Below are positions 45,901-57,500 of a DNA stretch of 64,000 nucleotides, piece after piece; within the stretch, counting starts at the first letter, position 1; each line of letters starts with the position of its first letter. Under the pieces are notes generated by a model. That model had not been told where the DNA came from and did not search any database. It saw only the letters and a list, made by a program, of their open reading frames with translations. Source of the DNA: Onthophagus taurus. Taxonomy: Eukaryota > Arthropoda > Insecta > Coleoptera > Scarabaeidae. The translations under genes and the position numbers were made by a program. The stretch covers positions 7,385,501 through 7,449,500 of the forward strand of contig NC_091966.1 of the NCBI RefSeq assembly GCF_036711975.1, written 5' to 3'.

Positions 45901-48900
45901 CGTAATATTTTTTCAGTAAATTTATTTATAAAAATCATTTAAATGTTCATGTTTTAATTTTTTATTTAGTCTTGACAAGAACATATGCTCATTTATTAAA
46001 TCAAAAATTATAAAGATAACAAATCAACTTAAAAAAATGTACTAAGTAATGGAATCTTAACCACTACTGAAGAAATGAACTGAATTCTTATGACAAGATT
46101 AGGAGCAGAACGAACACTTATAATTCCTAAACTCTTCTTCTTCGTAACTAAGTCCTATGAATATTATTGCTAATGCTTCATCAGCCTGTATAGCATATGT
46201 TTCTACTGTCACTAGATTTGAGGTCCTAGGAATTTGTGATTGTCACAAATAATCTAAGACAGTACTAGTTTTATCTGCATCGATATTTTTTGGTTTCAAT
46301 CTCTCTCTTTAAAATGAGAAAGATCTTTCTTTGTCGTATTTAAATCTTCCATGGTAATTGAACCTATTCAATGTTGGGTTTTCTAATCAATTCTGAACGC
46401 ATTTTGTAAAATCTACAGCCAAACTCTCGGGTCTAGTGGAAAAAGACCACATCGTTTAAGGCAATTTCTAATACTTTCTGACAAAGTAGACGAACGTAAG
46501 TAGAAGTGGTTCAATTCTTTGGACCATTTTCGTATTGCTTCAGGTATTGCTTTTTTCGTATTCTTAAAAATCCAGGTTTACTTAGCTCAAACCTTCAACT
46601 CGGTATGCACTTTTGTCAAATGACAAATATACCATCATTATTTACTCATTTGCTTGTAATTTGGATGAGAGACACTGGTAACTAATTATTGACACAAATT
46701 TTAAAAGAGGAAATTTTACTACTCTTTCATTTTTTTAACTTATAGTTGCGGATGGTCGACTACTGGCTCGATGATATTTTACCGGAATGCGTGTGGTTCA
46801 GCTTCTTCTTATGTGTATTAATATCTTTCTTTTTTGTGTATTAATTTCCAATTCGGCCCTTATCGCATGTTTCTTTGTTTTTAAGGTACGCCTGCTTTGC
46901 TAACTCAATTGTTGTTCACTTTACGTTAATATTGTCTACGCAAACAGCAAGTTGCCAATCTTCACTTAATTTCTACAATAACATTATAAAAAACATGATA
47001 AATGAAGGTTTGTAAATTGGTTAAACATATCATGTATTAGCAAAAGAAAGCTGAGATTACATCCAGAAAATGTTTTAATATTGAGACAACACTTCGTACA
47101 CTTTTTTAGTTCCTCATCTCTTTGCCTTCTTGGGAACCTAACTAGTACCATATTTATTAACTTTACTCAAAACCGCGGAATACATTCAGTTTTTGTCTTT
47201 ATTACAATCCAGCTAAAATCCAGACATGCATAACTGGATCGCTTGGGGAATGGGGACCTCTATTTTGTACGCAGAACTGATTGAAAAGCAGATTTTCTTT
47301 GTGACGTACTAACATTAATTTAAAATTAAAAATTACATTACTTAAAGCAAACCTTTAATAACAACAGTAGTAATTATTATTAAAACAATGCAAATAGTTT
47401 ATATTTTTTTTGCTGTCCTTAACATTTCTCTAATTAACCCACATTCAACCCACATCGAATTTAAACTTAAAAATAATAGAAATGCATTTAAAAACTCGTC
47501 AATTTACGATTTACGTAAAATAATAAATTAACTTGATATAGACATTAGTAGGTGAGAAAATTACCTTAAAATAAGACATTTAAACCTTGAACCATTTTTT
47601 TACAATTCATTATTTTCCAATAATTTTTAATTAAATCATTTTTAAACTAATTATCAATTTTTTAATCATGTAACCTTTGTTTGATACATTTTTTAATCGC
47701 CGGATGTTTACAATTTATTTTTTATGTCCATTATGAAACACTGTTGAATCAATCAACGTGGATTTCCCAAAACGTTGTATTACAACAACTTGTTTTACTT
47801 TCACTAGATTTTAAAATTTTCTTTGTTTCTATTTTTTTTTGTTACAGTTTTTTCAATCTTAAATATGCAACTATGCAAAATATTATTCCGGGTTTCACAA
47901 TTTAACATACAAAGCGGAAACGTTAGTAACATAAACAAAAAAAGAAACATACATATTCGTGTTCAATAAGCGTGAATTATCTCCGATATCTATATTTATT
48001 ATGAGTAGAAAACGAGAAGCGATTAAAAGTGCAATAATCTATTTGATGCAAGAATATTTATGTAGAAAGTAATCTACTATAACGGATTTGAAAAATCGTT
48101 TAATAACGATGCTTTCAAAACTGATGCATCACTTTACACTTACTTAACATTTTATCTTTGTCTTAAATGACAAATGAGAAAGTAGCTTTAGGACAAAGTG
48201 TGAATATATAATAAAAGTAGATCATATCTTTTATTCGAATAAAAAAAATTAGTTACAGTTTAGAAGTTAATAAATCTTCAAGATCAAATCAGAAAGTTAT
48301 TTTTGTTTTCACTCAATCGATTGTAAAGTCGAGTCTTGTAAACCTGTAATCCTTATTTAGAGCTGGCCAAGTTCTCCGTGAAGAAATGTGTTGTTAAAAA
48401 AGCATGATGGGTATTTCCAATTTATAGATGCATTCTATGACATAAAATAGTTATTTAAGTATTTTTTATAACAGCCTAAATTGCATCATATCCGATGTAA
48501 TGTAAAGGAATCGAGAAAGGTTTTCATTACGTAAAATACCATCTAGAACAAGACGATTTGATGGTACGTTAAAAACTGACGATTCGCTTTCACTTTAATT
48601 TACTACGAAGGACATAAGTTTTCAATTAACATTGGATAAAGTAATAAGAACGTCGTAAATTATTCATTCATATATAATATTGTTTATTAATATGTTTATC
48701 TTTTTAATTAATTATGAGATTAAGAGGTTTCTATCTGCCTTTCGGTAAAAGGTAATTTTTATAGTAATAAATGTTAGATGCTTCTTTAGACTTGACATTA
48801 ACTTGGTTGGCCTACTTTTTCCCCGGAATTACATCTTCGATGTCCCATTCTCCACTCGAAGTTTTTATTGGCTTTTTGGCATTATAGTTTATTAATTTCG

Positions 48901-51900
48901 AGAGTACATCCCAAAGGATCTTTACATGACAACATTACAATCCCTAATAAATTCAAATATTGCTCTAAAAATCTTAAATTCATTGTTTTTCAGTAAGCAC
49001 ACCAAATTATTTGTTGATAATCGTACAAAATGTGGTTCTAATACGTCACCTCAACAGTACATTCACACTCTGTGCATACTGCCAATAATGTTTTTGCCAA
49101 ATCCTTAAAATCAACAACTACCTACATTTTGGACGTCAAAAGATCATATAATTAAAGCCTCAATTATTAAGATAATTAATACCTCAACTACTTGCAACAC
49201 CCGATTAATGCATTAAAAGTGCAAAAAGAAAGAATCATGCGCAGACACTTTTTGAGATGAAAGAAAGCATTTGATGATATTGCGCGTTGATTATTTGTTT
49301 TCAGACAAAAATCTTTGAGACTTTATGAATCATAGAAGAATATATCTTCCAATTCATCCAAAAATTATGATATAGTACTTTTTGGGTAGAAATTGAAACT
49401 GGGAAGGTAAAGAGCATTACTTATGGTAATTACTGGTGATGGAACGAATAGTGATTTTGCGAACAGCCGGATACCGGATATTCGGCATTCCCTTCGGCTG
49501 GATATCTGCTTATCCGGTATACCTAATAGCCATTATTGTAATAACTTCTGGTGCATTTCTGAAGTGATACCGTACATTGCCACATTATTGCGATATTTGA
49601 ATAAAAATGAAATTAATAAGAAAGCTGATAAGATATGTCAACTTATTTGGATCCATGATACAAAAGGAACTTTTTTGATGCTGATTTAACTCATGAAGCA
49701 ACTCTAAAAAGAGTATACTTTCCTTAAAAGAGGATCCTTCAAGAAATGAATTTTATAACGAATTTTGAAAGTTATCAATAAAAATTGCAACATCGAAAAT
49801 TTTATAAAAACTTCAAATATTGTTTTCTCAAAAACCAAAAGTTACTTTTCAAAATGGGTTGGTTCATTGGAAAAATGACACTCTTTATTAACACTTTGGG
49901 AAAATTCCATACTCACATTCCAAGAAATAGATTTAATACGAATTTTTAAAACTTAATCGGCGGAAATTGCAAAATTCGAAAAAATTGTCGATTATATCAA
50001 AACTTTATTTCTCAAAAACTAAGAGCGATTTTTCATAACGGCTTGTTGCGTTAAAAAAAGGATACTTTAATTAATAATTGGTGATATTTTCACAAGGATC
50101 TTTCAAGAAATTAATTTTATAGCGAATTATGAACATTTTCGATGAAAATTGTAACATCGAAAATTTTATCAAATCTTCAAATATTGTTTTCTCAAAAAAT
50201 AAATTTATTTTTCAAAATGAGTTGGTTCATTGGAAAGAGGACACTCTTATTAACACTTTGGGACATTTTCATACTCATATTCCAAGAAATGGATTTTATA
50301 CGAATTTTTAAAACTTAATCGGCGGAAATTGCAAAATTCAAAAAAATTGTCGATTATTTCAAAAATTTATTTCTCAAGAACTAAAAGTGATTTTTTAAAA
50401 CGGCTTTTTGCATTAAAAAGAGGATACTTTAATTAATAATTGGTGATATTTCCACAAGGATCCTTCAAGAAATTAATTTTATAGCGAATTATGAAAATTT
50501 TCGATGAAAGTTGTAACATTGAAAATTTTATCAAAACTTCAAATATTGTTTTCTCAAAAACTAAAAGCTATTTTTCGAAATGGGTTTTGTCATTGGAAAG
50601 AGAACACTGTTATTAACACTTTGGTTAATGTTCATACTCATATTCCCAGAAATGAATTTTATACGAATTTTTAAAACTCAATCGGCGGAAATTGCAAAAT
50701 TCGAAAAAATTGTCGGTCATTTCAAAAATTTATTTCTCAAGAACTAAAAGTGATTTTTCAAAACGGCTTTCTGCATTAAAAAGAGGATACTTTAATTAAT
50801 AATTGGTCATATTTCCACAAGGATCCTTCAAGAAATTAATTTTATAGCGAATTATGAAAATTTTCGATGAAATTTGCAACATCGAACATTTTTATCAAAA
50901 CTTCAAATATTGTTTTCTCAAAAACTAAAAGCTATTTTTCGAAACGGATTGGTTCATTGGAAAGAAGACACTTTTATTAACTCATTGGGAAATTTTCATA
51001 CTCATATTCCAAGAAATGGATTTAATACGAATTTTTAAAACTTAATTGGCGGAAATTGCAAAATTCGAAAAAATTGTCGATTATTTCAAAAATTTATTTC
51101 TCAAGAACTAAAAGTGATTTTTCAAAACCGTTTGTTGCATTAAAAAGAGGATACTTTAATTAATAATTGGTGATATTTCCACAAGGATCCTTCAAGAAAT
51201 TAATTTTATAGCGAATTATGAAAATTTTCGATGAAAATTGTAACATTGAAAATTTTATCAAAACTTCAAATATTGTTTTCTCAAAAACTAAAAGCTATTT
51301 TTCGAAATGGGTTGGGTCATTGGAAAGAGAACACTGTTATTAACACTTTGGTTAATGTTCATACTCATATTCCCAGAAATGGATTTTATACGAATTTTTA
51401 AAACTCAATCGGCGGAAATTGCAAAATTCGAAAAAATTGTCGATCATTTCAAAAATTTATTTCTCAAGAACTAAAAGTGATTTTTCAAAACGGCTTTCTG
51501 CATTAAAAAGAGGATACTTTAATTAATAATTGGTCATATTTCCACAAGGATCCTTCAAGAAATTAATTTTATAGCGAATTATGAAAATTTTCGATGAAAT
51601 TTGCAACATCGAACATTTTTATCAAAACTTCAAATATTGTTTTCTCAAAAACTAAAAGTTATTTTTCAAAACAGGTTGGTTCATTGGAAAGAAGACACTT
51701 TTATTAACAATTTGGGAAAATTTCATAGACATATTCCAAGATCTGGATTTTATACGAATTTTTGAAACTTAATCGGCGGAAATTGCAAAATTCGAAAAAA
51801 ATGTCGATTATATCAAAACTTTATTTCTCAAAAACTAAAAGCGATTTTTCAAAACGGCTTGTTGCATTAAAAAGAGGATACTTTAATTAATAAGTGGTGA

Positions 51901-53885
51901 TATTTTCACAAGGATCTTTCAAGAAATTAATTTTATAGCGAATTATGAACATTTTCGATGAAAATTGTAACATCGAAAATTTTATCAAAACTTCAAATAT
52001 TGTTTTCTCAAAAAATAAAAGTTATTTTTCAAAACGCGTTGGTTCATTCGAATGAGGACACTTTTATTAACACTTTGGGAGATTTTCATACTCATATTCC
52101 AAGAAATGGATTTTATACGAATTTTTAAAACTTAATCGGCGGAAATTGCAAAATTCGAAAAAATTGTCGATTATTTCAAAAATTTATTTCTCAAGAACTA
52201 AAAGTGATTTTTTAAAACGGCTTTTTGCATTAAAAAGAGGATACTTTAATTAATAATTGGTGATATTTCCACAAAGATCCTTCAAGAAATTAATTTTATA
52301 GCGAATTATGAAAATTTTCGATGAAAATTGTAACATCGAAAATTTTATCAAAACTTCAAATATTGTTTTCTCAAAAAATAAAAGTTATTTATCAAAACGT
52401 GTTGGTTCATTGGAAAGAGGACACTCTTATTAACACTTTGGGAAATTTTCATACTTATATTCCAAGAACTGGATTTTATACGAATTTTCAAAACTTAATC
52501 CGCGAAAGTTGCAAAATTCGAAAAAATTTTCGATCATTTCAAAAATTTTTTCTCAAGAACTAAAAGTGATTTTTGCAAATGGCTTTTTGCATTAAAAAGA
52601 GGATACTTTAATTAATAATCGAAAGTGATAACAGCGACAGCTCTGTTAGTAATGAATGTGATGATGAATTATAAACGAAGAGAAGAAAACTAGACGAAAC
52701 TACAACAAGAGATTTTATATATCGTATTAGGATTGTTACAATGAGGTTGCTAATGACAAACCTGATATAAGTAAAGTTGTATTCAATGAAAAATGTCATC
52801 ACTAGTAATTATCAAATCTGCTCTCCAATTTCTCCACCAACTGTCGTTTAGATAAAAACAATAAAAACTGACAAGGATGCTGATCAAAATCAATATCATT
52901 AGATGTATAAGAGCGCAGCAGTTTTCTTCAGTCAGCAACATACTGAATTGCTTCTATTTTGTCAAGTTGGGAAAGATGCGGTTATTTATAACTCTTACCA
53001 AATATTTGGCATAAAAATTGGTGGTCATTTTGCTACTTTTGTCAGTCACCTATTTGATACATCGAACCATTTTCGTAAGAAGTGAAGCGCTGCAAGTGGT
53101 TTTTCGGTTGTCATGTTATCTTTCGTCAATTCATGTAGAACTCATTTTTCCATCTTCTTTATGTTTACCATGGCTTTCAATCCCTGAGTTGTTGTGTTTG
53201 TGCGTCATCCTCATCCAAAAATGTTTGCAATGCTTTTACACTTTTTCGATGGTCTTCCACGTTCTTTTTTTAAACCATTCAATACACCGAAAGCTTCGAC
53301 AAGCATTCGAAGCAGTTATAAACTATACTATTGTATAAAACTTAACTTCTATCGTATTGAATGTTATGGTTTAAGTATTTCCTTAAATTTAGAACTAATA
53401 TACTAAAAATAACAAATATTATTTTTTGAATTTTATTTGAATGTTTTAGTGAACCAAATTTTGGTATAATTCCAACTCCAAGTTTAACAAACCATCGATT
53501 TGGGCCACAGAAAATAACGTTTCCAGAACCAGTAGCAGCTGATAAATACCATTTTTTATTTGAAGCAACTTTACCACTACCAAGAAAACCATACCCTGGA
53601 AAAGATTTAAAATATAAGCAGTATTTTTATAAACCAAAACCGATTTTCGGGTACAACTATCGAAAATTGTATAACACACCAGCGAGAATTCCCTTCTTTC
53701 CGCCTTACGTCCACAAAGGATCTTTGTATCATTTAACCCAAAACGTTTTGAAACAAACCCAAGTTAATCAAGATAATAAATACAACGAGGAGCTCCACGA
53801 CCCAGGAATTAAACCAGTTGTTGAGAATATAAAAGATGACATAAAATACGATTTCAGAACGAAAATGCATTATTATGAAAGGTGA
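42969..53885 (+). CDS. Secreted protein of unknown family, 172 residues, 10.3-kb intron
   Basis: Three exons are proposed: 42969-42998 (ATG...CAG), 43092-43144 and 53450-53885. All splice sites are GT-AG and the phases agree exactly (0, then 2+1), giving 519 nt. Residues 10-27 form a hydrophobic signal core (QFFTIFCLFTFWSSSTYG). The mature protein starts SEPNFGIIPTPSLTNHRFG and is rich in Pro, Tyr and Lys (KQYFYKPKPIFGYNYRKLYN), with no cysteine in the mature part; it ends FRTKMHYYER. AATAAA at 53937-53942 follows. The sequence before exon 1 (42700-42960) is GC-richer than its surroundings, fitting a promoter. The intron contains LINE and transposon relics and a satellite. I do not recognise the family; a beetle- or insect-specific secreted factor is possible. 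Exon 3 is well supported; the link to exons 1 and 2 rests on phase, signal peptide and lack of a better partner. Confidence 0.6.
43820..44075 (-). mobile_element. Tc1/mariner-like transposase fragment
   Basis: The minus strand reads CIFSDEKQFHLFCCVNKQKL with NYSSETNP following, then a shifted TNFFEENQSYM and VWFQQNEMRAH. These match, in order, the first catalytic-Asp block, the FFEGN block and the QQDGAPxH block of IS630/mariner-type transposases common in insects, with the catalytic block altered. It is a short, dead relic in the big intron. Confidence 0.45.
45130..45440 (-). mobile_element. LINE 3' tail relic
   Basis: The minus strand reads RKRPVGRPRKC, then KNEVSDNIRELLRVRMWRKA and a KIEKVRA end. 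This GRPRxxW..V..DI..L..R.WR..A pattern is typical of the extreme C-terminus of several LINE ORF2 proteins. Upstream parts are too decayed to place. Elsewhere in 44080-49690 no convincing gene is seen. Confidence 0.45.
45617..46766. repeat. Candidate element with CCAGTGGTCGACC termini
   Basis: GCCAGTGGTCGACCA near 45617 and its inverted form TGGTCGACTACTGGC near 46753 bracket about 1.15 kb. Two further copies of the word (about 45808 and 45850) lie near the left end, like subterminal binding sites. A possible minus-strand coding fragment is near 46250-46100 (RTSNLVTVETYAIQADEALA). No target duplication was found, so the boundaries are uncertain. Confidence 0.3.
49700..52620. repeat. 363-bp satellite array with dimeric and higher-order structure
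   Basis: The word TTAATTAATAATTGGTGATATT recurs near 50069, 50430, 50792, 51157, 51520, 51884, 52248 and 52610, an average period of 363 bases over seven full units. Each unit is two related halves of about 181 bases: one carries GTTGGTTCATTGGAAAG, the other TTGCATTAAAAAGAGG, and both carry TTCTCAARAACTAAAAG and a TTTCA(A)AA context. Variants unique to every second unit (CATCGAACATTTTTATC near 50880 and 51605; CATATTCCCAGAAATG near 50640 and 51365) recur about 725 bases apart, so a two-unit higher-order repeat has been amplified. Small open frames in it are by-products. Confidence 0.9.
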
Positions 53886-53936
53886 ATGTAATGGTACTTT
53901 TAAGTTTTTCTAGTCTGTTACGTTTTAATTTCGTAA

Positions 53937-53942
53937 AATAAA
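53937..53942 (+). terminator. Polyadenylation signal of the 172-residue gene
   Basis: AATAAA lies 52 bases after the TGA at 53883-53885. Confidence 0.65.
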
Positions 53943-54583
53943 GCAATCGATTAATTGCCTAATTGTTTATCAATCACTTTCTTCATAGAAAGTATACGTA
54001 TAGACAGGAATCTTAAATTTTTTTACTTGTTTTGTTTCGGTTTTATGATTGAAACGTGAAACCAGCAATTTGTATTGAGGCAATCTCAATTGGTTTTCTT
54101 GCTTTTCTTTGCAAGTTTTACTTTCACCGCTATAATTTTATCTTTTTTAATTACCGGTGTAATTATTGTGTTAAAAGGTTTTTATTAATGATTATAAGTT
54201 AAGCTTAGAAAGTTAAATCCGATTTTTATTATTTTAATGTTTAAAAATTTTGAAATTTAAAAATACTAGTGACATCTCTTAGTCATTATTAGCACTATTC
54301 TAATTAAAATTTAAATAATCGTTTTTATTTAAACAATTTACAAATTATAATAATTTGAAGTGATTAGTTAGTAAAATATTGCAAATAAAATATTATTAGT
54401 TTTTAAAATTCATTTAATTTAAACAATTAATACATTTTGTCCTCTACCGGTAAATAAAGGAACTAAATATGTGTTGACTTTTTACCGGTACTAAATCAAC
54501 AATTAGGTTATGTTAACCACTCCACATGATTTAAATCGTGTAAAAAAAGTGTAAATATTTGTAGTTTATAGTGTCAAACCGTA

Positions 54584-57500
54584 ATGTTCACTATTTCGGG
54601 TGATTTATTGCAAAAATTGGCTATAATTTTGCCAATAGTCGCCGCTAGCTTGGTTATATTTATAATATTAGTTAACCTAATCATAAAATGCAGGTAAGAA
54701 ATCCTCTTATCTTAAAATTATCTAAAAATAATCCTTTAAAAATTATTCCAGGCAACAATTTAGCGTTAAAGTGAACTGTTGGTTTTGTAATGAATCTACT
54801 AAAGTTCCATACGAAAATAGAAATGCATTTAATTGTCCGAATTGCTCTCAATACAACGGTTTTGACGAAGTAAGTTTGTTCTAGACCTTAATTTTTATAA
54901 AGTATAACGAGTTTATTTTAAGTCAGGTGGGTATAATAAAGATATCCCAGAACAACACGATGAATTATTAAACGTTTGCACTCCCCAAATGTTTAAAATA
55001 AATCGAAAATCATCATTGAATGGTTTATGTCGTTTGTGTAACAATAATCAACGGTTAAAAGTTTACCAATTAGCAAGTTTTATTCCTCTAAACGAAGAAA
55101 ATTATGATGCTGAAGTAGACCATTTTGGGTAAATTAAGTTAAGTGTATTATAATTAAGATGTTATTAACAAATTTATGTTTTTTTTATAGTAAACAACTT
55201 GAAAAAGCCTACAAATTATGCCCAGAATGTGATTTTAAAGTAAAACAAACTTTAATAACCCAACAAAAGTGGATATTGGGTATGAAAATTCACCAATTAA
55301 AGCAACAAGGGTTGCAAACCTTGCGAAATTTGGAAAAATCGTCAAAATCTATCCAACAAAAAATTGCTGGATTATGTGAATCAATATGTCCATCGTTTGT
55401 AATCGTCGTGGTTATTTCCTTGGCATCCTTAATCCTCTTCAACGCCCTATATTCCACAGGTATATTTGAAAAATCCGCCGTAGATTTATTCCTCCCATTC
55501 TACACTTCATTTAAAGTTTATTTTGTTCAAATCATCGACGGTTTTTACGCAATTCCATCTTATTTACAATATTTAAAGACTGAATCCGACTGCAAACTAC
55601 ATGATTTTATCGATTTTATACATGAATATTTAAAAAATACTACAGAGACATCTAATTTTAGTGGAATTAACTCTGAAGAATTGGGAAATTTCTTTTTAAA
55701 ACAGTCTAATATTAACCATTTTACTCTATGCCTTTGTGGATTTATTGTCCAAGTGATTACATCGTTGTTTACTAAAAGAAAGAAACTTAAATATGGACCT
55801 TTATTGTTTTGGTCGTTTTTAGTTGTGCTTTCTTGGAATAATTATGATAATGCTTTGTTTTTGTTAACTGCTCAGGTAAGATATTTAGTAATGTACAGGT
55901 GTTCCAAATTTAATGTCATCATAGGCTATCTCAAAATCTACAAGGGATTGGAAAAGCTTACAAGTCGCTATAAAAACGATAGTGGGTGTTATCGTTTTTG
56001 TTTTCGCGCCAAAAAGAAATTCTGCTGAAACGCGAATATCTCGCTTACTATACTCTATTTTTTAATTCGAAGGAGTAAAATGAAAAGTCACGTTTACACA
56101 GTGTAATTTTTCAAAGCTATTTTTTGGCGGGAATTTTAAAACTAGTGGGGATTTTAAGTAAACTAGTTACGAATTTAATTACTTATTTGTTTAAACATAA
56201 TAAAAACCAGGGCGTATCTACTTACTTTGACCCACATAAAATGCAACATGTCATAATTTGAATCTTGCGCTGAATAACAAATAAAACTAAACTAATACTA
56301 GCACTAGAACTAACACTAAACCTAGAACTAGAAACATTCCGTTTAGCTCTCTTAAGACGGTTGATAGGTAACGCTAGTTAGCATAAAATATCACTATGTT
56401 GCATATTTTTATTGAACTAAAAGTAGAACTAACACTAGACCTAGAATTAGAAAGTATCGGGTTTAGCCGTTCGTCTGAAGACGTAGTTTTACACCAGCAC
56501 TATCACTGGAACTAACAAATGAACTAGAATCGTTCGGGTTTAGCCGTCTTGAGAGACGTGCGGCTAAACCCGAATGTTTCTAGTTCTCGATCTAGTGTTA
56601 GTTGTAGTTGTACACTATCATTAGAATTAACATATGACCTAGAACTAGAATCATTCGGTTTTAGCCATCTTGAGAGACGTGCGGCCAAACCCGAATATTT
56701 CTAATTCTCGGTCTAGTGTTAGTTGTAGTTGTGTGTACACTATCACTAGAACTAACACGTGACCTAGAACTAAAATCATTCGGGTTTAGCCGTCTTGAGA
56801 GACGTGCGGCAAAGCCCGAATGTTTCTAGTTCTCGGTCTACTGTTATTTCTAGTTTTACACTATCACTAGAACTAACACAAGACCTAGAACTAGAATCAT
56901 TCGGGTTTAGCCGTCTTGAGAGACGTGCGGCTAAACCCGAATGTCTCTAGATCTCAGTCTAGTGTTAGTTGTAGTTGTACACTACCACTAGAACTAACAC
57001 ATGACCTAGCATCATTCGGGTTTACCCTTTTTAAGAGACGTGTGGCTAAACCCGAATGTTACTAGGTTTCGGTCTAGTGTTAGTTGTAGTTGTACACTAG
57101 AACTAACACATGAACTAGAATCATTCTGGTATAGCCGTCTTGAGAGACGTGCGGCTAAATTCGAATGTTGCTATTTCACGGTCTAGTGGCAGTGGTATGT
57201 TGTATATTTTTATTGAACTAAAACTAGAAAGTTTCTGAAGAAATATCTGAAGAATCGGCTAAAACAATGTGATTAAAATAGGTTTAAATATTCATCTTTC
57301 TTAATTTGCTTTATTCACTAGAAAGTCATCGGTATCACATTATATCATTGAATACTATTATGGTAGAATATTCAACCGTGTCAGAACATGTGCGTTCTTT
57401 ATTTTATCTTATTATTATCTTTATTTTTTACACATTCTGACCAAAGGACTCTAACATGCGTTCAAAGTTAACAGTTTCAATTCAGATAGTGTTAATCGAA

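Noticed and set aside
49423-49520. CGGATACCGGATATTCGGC-like words, possibly a hAT end
   Set aside because: Only one side was found and no target duplication could be defined.
50129-52563. Repeated 60-80-codon frames in the satellite
   Set aside because: They recur only because the DNA unit repeats; stops differ between copies and no start or domain is conserved.
53018-53406. Hydrophobic plus-strand frames before exon 3 of the 172-residue gene
   Set aside because: Two overlapping frames with no start context, ending before the real splice acceptor; likely chance or an old repeat.
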